NCBI RefSeq assembly: GCF_905163445.1
Contig: NC_053200.1
Span: 9,052,001-9,116,000, forward strand
Direction: 5' to 3'
Length of the DNA: 64,000 nucleotides
Source of the DNA: Pararge aegeria
Taxonomy: Eukaryota; Arthropoda; Insecta; Lepidoptera; Nymphalidae
Part shown: positions 26,801-40,300 of the stretch, piece after piece
Numbering within the stretch: the first letter of the stretch is position 1
Layout of the letters: each line of letters opens with the position of its first letter
Made by a program: the position numbers and the translations under genes
The notes under the pieces: generated by a model
The model's input: only the letters and a program-made list of their open reading frames with translations
Databases searched by the model: none
Told to the model about the DNA's origin: nothing

Positions 26801-29800
26801 GCCTTCAGAACCGGAGGTAGAGTCACTGCACACAGCAGACCTGACGTTTCAAAAGTGCTTATATTAGGCCTACTTGAAATAAATGAATTTTGAATTTTTG
26901 AAATTGGATTTGCTATCAATAAAAAAATATATACACGCTTGCTATATATAAGATATACAATAAATAGGTAACAATCATTATTACCTATTTATTATACGTC
27001 TTTAGAGAATAGGATATTTTTTATATATATGACATATGACAAAATTCTCCGGTTTCTCAAAGAGTCAAATCAACTGTTAACTGAAATAATTCAACGCATG
27101 CTATTTATAGGCCGTCAATTTTGAAACCACAGTGAAGTGTAAAAACCGGGTGCAAGGGTGCAATCTAGATATTAACATGGGGAAGTTTGGACTGATAAAT
27201 GATATAATATAGTACGATTATGATAAGAGCGTGTCAGAGGGGTTTTTTTACCTATGCGATAGGTAAAAATATACCTCGTTACTTAAGGGTATCTACGCAT
27301 CAAAAGTGCCATCAAATTATCGGCCTACTTTAATAAAGATACTTTTGACTTTGATTTTGACTTTTGTAGTTTGTGAAAAACTATCCAATCGATTATTGAA
27401 TACTAGTGATAAAATAATGATGCAGCGGATCTGCTGATTGATCTATGCTAATCGATGTACGTTTCAGAAACTGTAAGTAAATTATATCTAGTAAATACTG
27501 AGAATGTAGATATGATAATATGGTAAGTAACAGGTACCTAGAGGATGATGTCGCATGTGCTCACACAAATACCTCGCGTGCAGTCATGGGATGGTGGTTT
27601 TGAAATTACTTTGCGGTTAGATTGTTAAATCAATACTATCGTATCTCCAGACTACTTTTCTGTAACATTTAAACTATTGTTAAATGACCGCTTAAAAAAT
27701 GAGTTTAATGTTTTCAGTTTCAATGTATTTCTGATGTTTTAAGAAATTAAAATATCACTATCTTCATCGGTGAAGGAAAACATCGTGAGGGAACCTGCAT
27801 GCCTGAGAGTTCTTTATAGTGTTATCAAAGGCGTGTGGAGACCGCAAATCCGCACTAGACCAGGGTGGTGAACTACGGCCTACACCCTTATCATTGTGGG
27901 AGTAGACCCTGTAGTGGGATGGTGATGGGTTGAGACGATGATGATGATAATTAATATAATAAAAGCGAAAGTTTGGATGGATGTTTGTTACTCAGTCATG
28001 CAGAAGGGCTGAAAGGTTCTAGATAGGTTATAGTCTGAAATAGCTAGCTCATAGGCTGCTTTTCGTATAGTGATTGCCTGTTATGTTATTTTTTTTAATA
28101 CGGTTGCTGCCATGTGAGCAGCTAATTTGTTTATCAGACCATCGCAATGCAAAGTACCTGATATCTTCGGATTTCATCTGCGTTTTTTTTTTAATCATAG
28201 CGGCTGTTCTTGCCTGAAATAGCTATGACGAGGCTTCGTGGCTAGTTACCACTGTCGAGTGGTAACTAGCCAACATGAAGCCATGAATAATCACATGAAG
28301 CCTCGTACCACAGACAATTCAGAACCACATCGCTCGCCACTTTACCAAACTACTTACTTTGTGTATTTATCACGTGTAATTCTTTTGATTTAGGTTTTGT
28401 TTATTACTGTTTTTAATTATTCTGTTATATAATGGTGTAGATGGGTCATATTTACCAAATAAATAATTATTATTATTTGAGTTTAGTAAAAACTTAATAT
28501 ATCTTTAAACGAGCAATTCTTGTATATATATATAATTGGAATCTCGGAATCGGCTCAAACGATTTTCATGAAATTTAGTATGCAGGGGGTTTCGGGGGCG
28601 ATAAATCGATCTAGCTAGGATTCATTTTTAGAAAATGACATTTTATTTGTGTTTTCCGGTAATCGGTTATTGGTGCAACGAAGTTGCACGGGTCAGCTAG
28701 TATTATATTAAGTAGCAATTACAGTTATGTTAAGATACCTACTGCCTATGCATTGTTTATCAACTGCTATTATCGCACTAGCACACACTTCGCTATTCGT
28801 AAAACAAATATTTATTCCGGATAAAGCGCTATGCGAGCTCAATGTAAACAATACGGAGCAGAAGATTTTATCCTTCCTTAATTGCTTAAGGTGGTGGCAG
28901 ATTAACATCCTCTATTTTCTGGGTAACCGTCTTTCTGGACTGTCCCTAGTCTAGACATGGCACTGAAATGGCCTGGCGAAGATGAAAATGTCTTTCTATC
29001 GAGTATTCCTTAATGGACCATTTCGGAATAAACACGTTTTGAACAAAAAAATATCTTTGCAAATCCGTCTATAAATGACGGAGTTGCATGCGGGGGCATA
29101 CATACAATAAAAAAACCGAATTCATGGAGGCTATTCGGTTTTTTTCATGAAGTCGGTTAAAAAGCTCTACTTCTGAAATCTTCTAGAAGCTATACTCGGA
29201 GAAGGTATATATCAATGCCATTGAGAATCAGGACCTGAGAATTTGTTTTACCTACAAGATTCAGTGCCTTAGCAAAGTTCTTCAAATAAATCCAAATTAT
29301 TACCTTCTTTTATTGATTCAAACTAAGAATTCCTATGAAAATCGGCATGCCAGTGTGTGCTTTTTTGGTAACAAGCGGAGAAAATCCCTGTAGATGTAAA
29401 CGGTTTCGCGTTCTAAAATAATACAGACGAAGACTGTATTACAACAATGTACGTGCAGCTTTACCATAAAGTGTGCAAGTGACGTGAAGCCTTGTGTAAG
29501 CCAAACACGTGTTTAGTGTCATATCACTTGCTGACGACGATAACTGTAATGGCTGTAATTTTCATTCAGTCCAGTAAGTATAAACTAAAACCGTGTTGTG
29601 ACGGCGGATCAGAATCTGGTTGTAGGCTTCGGTCGTGGCACCTTACCGAAAAGACGTGCCGCTATGCGATCAAGCGATCCTCTTACGAAACGAGTAGAAT
29701 TCATTTCATACTTGGACTTAAATCTATACTAATTTTACAAAAACAAAAGTATACATAGTTTGTTTGTCACACATTCGCGCCTGAAAGGTTGTATGGATCG

Positions 29801-31333
29801 GGATGAAAGGACACGGACACGGAACACGGTTTCGTTTGGTGCCTCATTTAAATTGGTATCAAAAATTAAGTTTTTATTTTTAAAAAAAAACCTCTCAAAT
29901 CCCAAGCCTAAACTTCGACGGTTAAAAAATCTTTTAATGAAATAGATTAGTGGTTCTAATATATTGTATAACCTTAATTCACGAACTTCATTTGCAAGTA
30001 CGTAACTCTGAAATCCGGCGAACTAGAGTTTTAATGTTTTTGGTAATGTATTGTAATTATTAAACCCTTCAAAATGAGATAAATTCCAAGAAGGCACCTT
30101 ATAAGTACTAAATGAAACCAAATCCCATACTACATCCGGCATTCTCCTTTAGTACACAGATAGTTTATAGCAAATAGGCTACTCTTTATCCCGGAAAATT
30201 TGTTCTCGAGGATAGATATGGTATAGATTTGGGAAATAAGATTTTGACATGTTTTTTTAAATAGTGGTAGGTCGGAGAGTAATGAATGAATGAATGAATA
30301 CACTTCTACGTTTAGAAAAATTGTAAATAAGAAATTTACACAGTGACATAGTCAATAGAATAAAATTACAAATTTCCGAACGTGAATTACCCATTGCCCG
30401 TAATGGGCCGGTGCGGGTTTCTAGGCTTCTCAAAGAACAACTACTTATGCACTATGTAGTAAAATATAATGAATGGATGATAATTTATTCACATAATAAA
30501 TTCATCATAACGTAACTGTAACTAGAGTGCAGTCCTCGTTACGTACGTAATACTACCCCAGTTCCAAGTTATTGTTCCAAGCAAAAACAACCCGGCACTA
30601 ACGGTTGGTGCAGGCAGTGCGAAACTACAAACTAGTTCACAACGTTCAACAAACATACTTAGGTACTCACTCATATTAGCACATTAGCTTTAGTACAAGA
30701 TTTGCTCGCTAACATAAAAAAGTTTCTTATTTAAATTGTGTTAAAGCTTGTCTATTATTGTTTAGTCCTGGATTTGTACTAAGCACTTTTTTTTTTCTCG
30801 TGAGGAAATCCTCATGGATAGCGGTGAACTGTATATGACTATTTATAATGCAAATGAATAAAAGAACCGGGCTAAGATCAGTATCTTTAGTAGAAGTAGA
30901 GCTTTTGACAGAGCTCATCAATGGGAGTAGGTACTCGACATACCACCGTCCTTATTTCTAAGATTCTGTCTAAGATCTTCAGCAGTCTCTTCAAGTCTTT
31001 GACACTTGTCACAGAGCTTGACCAAGTAAGTACTACTGGCATGCTGTGTTCCGGTGTAAAAGACCTGGTTAGAGGTGTAACAACATGGGGCACTTTGTAT
31101 GGCGTGTCCTTCTCCTTGCATACCCTGCGAAATGTTGCTATGTTTATAGGTGATCAAGTGTGATTAAGTATTTTATAAAAAAGTAGGTATCCGATGCCTG
31201 TTGAAATCAAGTAACATTATGGTTGAGGAGTTGAATGTTCGTTGTTAATCGCCTCGATCCCTACAAATACTATAGAAGAGAAAGTGATCCTGTTTTTTTT
31301 CTATCTATCACGCAGCAAGTATCAACATAGCAA

Positions 31334-31394
<61 letters not shown>

Positions 31395-34300
31395 CACGCA
31401 CTTACGGGCGTTAAAAAGGCTATTTTTATCTTAGTGCACTTTTGTGCGGTGTAATTAGGTAAACTCTATCTAATTAGGATATCACTGCGATATAAAGAGT
31501 CACTTATACAATTACGATATTACTAGGTTTCACTTCCAGAACTAATTCATTACGACACAACAAAACCTTCCCACGATCCGTACAATGTTCAAATTAAACG
31601 GGCGGCGTGTCATGATGAGAGGCTAGGGTTGCCGTATAACTGACACTGAAAAACACTTATGTTCATCACACAAACATTTTCCAGTTGTGGGAATCGAACC
31701 CACGGCCTTGGACTCAGAAAGCAGGGTGGCTGCCCACTGCGCCAGTCGGCCGTTAACTTCTGCTGATCTTTTTTTATTTTAGACTTTTTCGTTGGTCTAG
31801 TACTGAGGATGTGAAACTACAAATCTTGGGTTCGTTTTCTGAATCGGCCAAATAATTATTGGGTACCAGATTCTACTGTTCAATATTCAAATGGCACTAA
31901 AATCAGTGCCAACTAAAACGTGTCTTGGAGAACACGTAAGCCGTAAAGCTTAAAAAATATAAGTAAGAAAAACCGAGACGGGCTTTGATTACTTTTTTGC
32001 AACATGCATTGGAGCAGCGTGGAAAGTCTTTCCTCTAAAGTTACTTAAAGTGTTGCAAATTATAATGAGGCATAATTTATTGATAAAATATTTTTCTTTC
32101 TTTAAAACCTATCTCTCAGTTTCGGTGCATGTGGTATCTATATTATGAGACCGGAGGTTAATAGGCTGGTTGATCATGATAAGATAAGAGCAGACGCTAC
32201 TACGCTACTACGCTACTACACTGCGGATGTCCTAGATGTACAACTAAGGCTCAATAAACTCCAAGAATTGTTGCCTTAAGACCGAAATAACATACTCCGC
32301 TGTCAAAGTAACACGTGCGACGAGAGTGACGTTAGAGGCTGTTTGGTTTTAAAAAAAAATTGCTTGTCTGTAAATTCGGCTTACTGACGATAGTTGAACG
32401 TTTCAACGTCGTAAGAAAATACTGATGGAATGGTTGCATTTTTCAAAAGAAAATTTTAATTTTATTTGTTTGATAGATATTATCGTTGCTATAAACAATT
32501 GACACCACATTCACTTTTCACTGCACTTCATCCTTGCCGAAAACATTTAAATGTATTATTTTGTATAGAAGCTGTTCACGCGGACGCATCGCTCACTCAA
32601 GTAGGAGAGAGACAGATGTCGAACGCGGAGGCCGACTGTGCCTCTTTGTCGCTCGTTCCGCGCTCTCGCTTGCACTTCAAGCCTTGAATGGAACGCCTCA
32701 GAGCGAGGTAACGCCGCATACGTCATGTTTTTTCGTGAGTGCAGCCGACTCCATCGAATTATAAGACGTTGTCACGTCAAAAAAACGGCCATATAGAGGC
32801 AATTGAAATACAAATTTTATAAGATAATGCCCGTTGACAGATTAGTAAAAAGGTTCTGTTGGCATCATGTGATACAACCCCTACTGTAAAAGTAAACCAA
32901 AGATAAGTAACAATTTGTGTTTTTAAATTTAAAAGAAATACTACCCCTTGCAAATTTAATGTAAATAATTTCAACTAGTTGGCAACCCTAGCTGGGAGCG
33001 GTGCATCTGCAAGGCCAAAGTCTGCCGCAGTGCGACATTTGCCGACACCTAATAAAGGTCTCCATACACGAGGCAATCCATCACAGGCGACGGATCGCAC
33101 ATCTAACGCTCGAAATTAATCATCAATAGCCTATAAAAATCTAAAGGCTTGACCCAATGTTCATAAACACCACGCACACAAAGCGACACCCGTGGGAAGA
33201 GGGGGGTGGTTACAACTGTATTCTGATCTGCCGTCACAACGCGGCACATACATACACAAACAGACAAAAAAACCCTTAGATAAAAGAACGAATTAAGTAT
33301 TGATTGAACTAATAAATTCTATCCGCCAACTAAGGATTTAGGATTTGATTAATCATTTACTACGGGCGTTAATCGAAGGTGATTTCGAAAAATGCATGCA
33401 TGCATGCAATTCCGGCGCAGTGGTGTGAACTTGCGCTGGAATTATTGCTTAAGTTTTTACACTTTTTTTGTTACTTATAACAGTTTCGGTGCATGTGGTC
33501 GATATTTACGAACACATGAGAGTTAGGGCATTCTACTCGCACAGGCTATCTGTAATGTTATGTCTCTTTGTAAACGAGGCATAGCGATCGAACGCAGCGA
33601 CCGATTGCACGTGTGTGTACAGCGTATCCCCGCGAATGGGCACCCTTAAGCATGCCAAAAAGCCCTGCTAAAACAATGCGCAGAAATCGTATATTTACTG
33701 AAGCTATGGCAACTTTGGCATTTTTCAAATGTCAAATTCGTAACATTTACGCCTACAAATAACAGCCTCGTTGGCCTAATTGTTAACATCTTTAACTACG
33801 CTTCACGAGGTACCTACTGGGTTTGAATTCCAGGTCGGGCCAAAAATTGTTTGGTACTGCGTTTATTGTTTTAAAGAATCTTAGGAAGAAAAATAAGGAG
33901 TTAAGGAATTGGCAATGTTAACTCCGGTGCCTCGAAGAGCACGTTAATTGGGTATTGAGATTTATGTCAAAAATTATCAGTACCATTGGCGTTACTTGGT
34001 GAATATTAAGCCGTTGCGTAGTTTCGAGTTATTATCAGTAAATTGTGAAGAGATTGTCTTTTTTAAGCGACTAAATCATACGAAGCTGCAGGACGAATTA
34101 TTTGAATAAGATTCCTGTGATCTCACCTGGTGAACTACTGTAAAATGATATGTAAGTAACCTGTTTGGGTTCAGCAGTTTTAGTAATCCCATACACCAAT
34201 CAGTTTCTACGCGCAATCGTACCCAGTGGCGTGCACTTCATACATGCACAAAAGCACTGCCTACCCTAACATTTTCATATAATTATTGACTTTTGAGGAG

Positions 34301-37300
34301 GATTTTGACATTTTATGCCACTTTAATGCTTGGTCCCCTGGTCCAAATTACCAGAATGCTAAAGCGCTTGGCGGCTCCTCTTTGTCGGTAAGGTGTTAAC
34401 TAACCACCGCCAAAGGCTAAATATACATTGGAAAATTGCTACTTGCCAGGGTCGAAACCCGGGACCTTCCACATTTTAGGACAGAACATGGCGCCGATCA
34501 CTGCACCAGGGAGGTCCTCAAAAGTAAATTGGCTCATGTTACTTTAGCGCATACAGTTGTCTGAAACCTTCCTTTTTCCGCGGGTATCATACGAGGCGAC
34601 TAAGGGAATTTAACGGAGCACGGGCAGCAGTATTCTCTATGTTACTACTACCATCTACTGCCAGCCAGTCTGCCTGGCGTGGTGGTTACAGGCAAACCCT
34701 CCAGTTGGGAAAGTCCAGCAATCAGTGGCGTGCATAGAGGGTATGCACAGGGTATGTAGATGATATAAAATGAACAAGATCCAGATCCAGTCTTAAGTAA
34801 AACTCGAGCATTAAAAACTTAAGGAAAGGCATTGTTTCTCTCTCTTTTTGTGCCTCTCCACTACTGGAGGTTGGCCGTCAGCTCAGCGAACTTCCCGCGG
34901 TCTTGCGCCAAGCGAAACAATGTTTCCACGCTTACAATATTGGTCCATTCACGGATGTTGCGCAGCCATGACTCTTCCTCCTTCCAACACGTCGTTTGCA
35001 CTCTACTTTGCCCATCATTATGAGCTGGAGCAGTTGGTATCGCTCATGTCTCAAAACGTGGCCCAGATATTTGACTTTACGCTTTTTAATGATAAGCAGT
35101 AACTCCCGGCTTCAAGCGACGCGTTGAAAAAAACTACCCTCAAGTATTTATAACTCTGGAAATCTCAACTATACTGGAAATTTTCCTCATTTTATATCAT
35201 CTGCATACTATGCACGCCACTGCCAGCAATATACTGTTATAGACTATAATTTGCTTGTGACATTTATACCTACTGTTGTAAGGTATAAATGTTCCTGGTA
35301 ATGAGGTTATTACGGTAAATGGAGGAGATAAATATTATATTAGGAACAGAAAGACTCACTTACGAGCTTTTGTTTGCCTCGTACAAGCCACTAAATAAAT
35401 ATCAATTAGACGTCATGTCCTATTTATAGATACGGATGTTAACCGCAATCATGTTATATTATTATTCATCATCATCAACCCATTAAGGTCCACTACAGGG
35501 CACGGGTCTCCCAGAATGAGAAGGGTTTAGGCCGCAGTCCACCGCGCTGGCCCAGTGCGGATTGGTGGACTCCACACGCCTGTGAGAACATTCTGGAACT
35601 CTCAGGCATGCGGATTTCTTCACAGCTAAAACAAGTGGTATTTTAATAACCTAAATTTAAAAAAAAACAAAATTTATTACCAACCTATAAAGATAAAAAC
35701 TTTTCTAAAATAGCAGCTAGACTTTTTTAATAGGCACTCCTGGACTTGTATTCTTGGACCTTTTAAAAAAATCTAATTATTTACAAAAAATATACGAAGT
35801 ACATATATCTTTTGCTTAAAATATGTGCAACTAAGTGCACATATTTTAAACAAATACACGGTGTCAATTTTTTTTGTAATCTATTATCAAACTAACCATA
35901 CTTTTACAAGAACGTATAGGTCATATTTATAAATTATGCGACTACTAATTTTTATTTGTGTAAACGTGATATGAAATTATAGAATAGCTTATTTTTAACC
36001 ATTTGGAAACTTCGTAGGTTTATATATATTTTTTTTAAGTTCACGAATAAAGTTATCACTATTAATCAATTACAAATGTTGTACATACGCATAAAAGGTG
36101 TTTGTATCCCTATTTGAATATAGAAATGTTTGTATTTTGACTTTTTTTCTAAAGAAGGAAGTTTATTAAGATCGTACTTAATTAAAAATCTCTTAAGGTG
36201 ACTTGATTTTAAAACCACATACCTACTTTTGTTTTATGTTAACCTAAAGGCTGATCATACTGCCGCATTACTGCGAGGATACCTGGTAATTACGCCATTA
36301 TGGTTTTGTGTAAAGACATTAAGAGCGATGACAGTGTTTAGAGTTGATTCCATTTAGCCTGACACCCGAAAGATTTCATCATATCAACCCATTACCGACC
36401 CACTACAAGGCCACGGGTCTCCTTCCAAAATGAAGAGGTATAAAGACGACAGTCCACCGCTTCAAATACCTATTTAGTTAATATAAATAGTTCAAGTAAT
36501 TATGTCTTCAATATTGAGTTAAGAAGACCTTTAATTAATTAATATTTGCAGCAATAAACAAAGGCCAACAATAGATAGTTACAGAAAACAAACTTTGGTC
36601 TTTGACTTTATTTACATAAAAAGAAAAGGACATAGATAGTATACTAGTTTAATACCTATTAGTTAATTATCATTTACGAAAATTACGTGTTTACTATTAT
36701 CAATAATTTCCTATTTTTAATTGGCCTTTGTTTATGACAGATCGATAACACTTGCATTCCGAGTGACACCGAATATATTTTGTTCATCAATAGCAGGTAC
36801 AGCTCCTACCAGTGCCAAATAAACCTAAAGGCAGAAATATGAAAACCTTGATTGCAGAATTATCCGCCTTCGTCCTCAATGACGTCTCTCAGTTGAACAT
36901 AGTCCTCCATCATCAACCATTTTAACATTCCAGAGCCCAGCAGAATAGCTACTCCATCTTCTATTATTAGTATCCCAACAGCTGCGCAGAGTCCTCCATC
37001 ATCAACTCATTAATGACCTACAATTGGGTACAGTCCTCAGTAATCAACCTTATTGATGTCTCATAGTTTCGCATAGTCCCTACAGGGGAAGAGGAAACCT
37101 TATTAATGTCCCACAGATTACTATAGTCCTCCATCATCAACCTTGTTATCATCCTAGAGCTGAACAGAGTCCACCATTATCAACCGCTAATTGAAGGTTT
37201 CACGCCGCTCCAATGTACGCTGGAGGGCTTAACCGTTTTTTAAGAATACTCTTAGCAATCTCTCTACGAAATCTCTCACTCTACGAAAAACGGCTTCATT

Positions 37301-40300
37301 AAGCTCTAGACATAACTTACTTCAGGCCACTACCCTCGCAACCCTTTCTGTCACAATGTTCTTATATACTGAGCCAACAATAATAGAAAAACTAACTATT
37401 GTTCAATTTCATACGTACCTACATACTCGTTGCATGCAAAACAATTTAAATCATTGAATGACTACCTACCTATTCTATCTCATTAAACTATCTTGATTAC
37501 AAAGCGATTGTCGCTATTGGTAACTATTACCTACTTCCTACAGAGCGTATTGAATTATCACGACACAACTAACAATACGAGTACGAGACAACGCGCAGTA
37601 AAATCAAACTGGTATAGGAAATAAAAGTTCCGTGGAACGTGGCCCAGCTAGCGTTATCGATTATTTGAGCCAAAAATGTACTTCTATCAATCTATATATA
37701 AATTTATACTAATATTATAAATGCGAAAGTGTGTTTGCTTGTTTGTTTGTCCTTACTTTACTTCCTGTTTTGGCAAAGTTAGTTAAAGGATGGAAACTTA
37801 CGTAAGCTGCTTATTATACCAGGAGATTAAACGGTTCCCACGGGATTTGTAAAAAACCGTAATAAACGCGGACGAAGAACGCAGGCAACAGCTTAATATA
37901 AATAAAAATGAAATGCCTCGCGTGTGTTGTGCTAAATTTTATTTTCGTTTTTTTTTGCCTCATGCGTGTTTTTAAATGAAGAAAATTATGAAAACTTTAG
38001 GTTTTTCCCAATTTCAAGGAATAAAAATAATCAAAGGATCAGCCGGAAAATCTTTTGTATGACAATTCACTTTTTGCTTCGTCTCCATAAATGGCGTTCT
38101 TTAAGTGATACGAACAACCTACGTCTACATTTCCACTCAGTTTATTGAATTGGCACGGCACGTAACCGAACAATACGAGACAAAGCGCAGTTACGAGTAT
38201 ATGAAACTCAATCAATCAAAACAAAAGTGTCACGAATTAAACGTGCCTCAACTTATAAGGATGCCAATGAGTTAAAAAGTTGAAATAATTATATTAATTA
38301 TTGTCTAGTATTTGGATAGTAATGACTTAGCACACGTATGTACAAATAATAAGATTACACAGAATAACTTCCATGCTACTTGAATCTATAACTATGCACA
38401 GATCATATTAAATTGTCACGGCACGTAACCAACAATACGAGACAAAGCACTATAGGAAATACATAGGAAATAAAAGTGTCATGCATGGCACGTGCCTCAG
38501 CTATTAGGGTTGTCCAACAAAAAATACCAACTTATATTTTTTTAATGCCAAATTAAGCTTTTTGGTACAAAAAAATGAGTGAATTGTTTGACCCTCCTTA
38601 CAATTAACAGTATATATGTCAATATTCTGTGAGTAGTGAGTGATATTTTAATTTTATAACTTACCAGCGCTACTCGCGTTGATCAAGTCGTTCGGTTGCT
38701 TTATTAAAAAGTGAAGGTTGGTGTAAAAATACGAATGTTCCTGTAAACCAGCCCTGGAAATTTAATAGTTTTTCAAGACCAAAAGTAGCCTAAGTTAGTC
38801 TCCATCTTTTCAACTAACTCTATGCCAAAAATCGAGTCGATCTCTTACTTAGAGCGCGAAGGAAGAACAAACAACGAAACAAACATACTTTATCATTTTT
38901 AATATTAAGTATGGATTAGTTTGATTACCCAAAGAACGCACGCGGGCGAATTATAATATAATTTTATACTCTTAGCTGAACAGAGTGTAAAATCAAGTAA
39001 CAAACACAAAATAAGCTAAGGCTATAAGAGAGTGGGATACAATGGACCCTTATCGCTGAATACCGATCACTTCCAGGCAACCCTTGGGGTAAAGGTCACA
39101 GCACAATAGTGCCGAATTAGGGCTGTACCACGTTACTCGTGACATGCAACATATTCAGGCAAATATATAAGGCAAAAGGAGTGGACACCATAACACAAGC
39201 AAAGTATACAGATTCACCATAATATTATAATAACCTGCTATCTTCACCTGTTATTGATGATATGTTTGTTTATTCGCTGCACTGATCAGTAGTGGTAGCC
39301 CAGTAAACAAGATCTTGGATATTTTTTTCCGAGAAATAGCTTGCATCTTCGAGACAGACATAATATACTTTGTATGCCGTTAAAATTAATGGTTCACGCA
39401 AGATTTATACACCCGAAAAAAATCAGGACGAAGTCGCAAGCAACCGTTCAGCTCGTTTTATTTAAAATTGCCTTGATAAATTATTACAGTTTAAAGCTCA
39501 TTAAACTCATGCTGCTGAGTTAAAAAAGATACCGAAAGCAATTAGTGGAGCGTGATACGTTTATAGAGCAACCATTAATTTTACATAGGTGACAAATAAT
39601 ATATTAAAACCAAGAGAGACAAAACGGATTATGGAGTTTTTCGCCGTAGTACATTACATATTTTTTTAATTACTATAACGTATACTGATGATTTTACTTT
39701 AAAAATTTATTGAGTCTTTACATGCTCTATAGTTTTAGAGACAACCCTATTTAGCTAAACAGCTTGACAATGAATTTTATGATTTGGATAGTATACTCGA
39801 AGGTACGGCGGCATAATTCAATTGTATCCAACTTTGGATAAACATATAATGTAATTAATCTATATAGATATAAATCTGTCACTCATTTGTATTTTGTATG
39901 TAATCTATGTAAATATTAGAAACAGGCAAGATTTGTTTGATTGTTTATAAACGATAAACTCGGAATACGGAATCGATGTTTTTTACCTTTCACTACTTAT
40001 GGTTGAATACTTACGAAATCATATAGTGTCAACCTTTTCAAAATTCAAAATTCATTTATATCAAGTAGGCCTAGAATGGAAACCTGCATACTTGAGAGTT
40101 CTCAATAATGTTCGCTAAGGTGTGCGAAGTCCACCAATCCGCACTGTCCCAGCGTGGTGGACTTCGACCTTAACCCCTTCTCATTGTGGCAGGAGACCCG
40201 TGCTCTGTAGTGGGCTGGTTATGGGTTGATGAAGTAGGTCTAGTTTAAAAGCACTTTTAGAACGACAAGACAGTATTTTTGTAGTGACTACCAGCCTTTG

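Noticed and set aside
31242..31454. His-Thr repeat protein
   Set aside because: It is translation of the (CA)28 microsatellite.
32466..32764. overlapping plus-strand ORFs of 73 and 76 residues
   Set aside because: They lie in the diverged inverted copy of the ~500-bp element.
36868..37190. CRISPR array
   Set aside because: Repeats are degenerate, lack conserved repeats with unique spacers, and the window is animal nuclear DNA.
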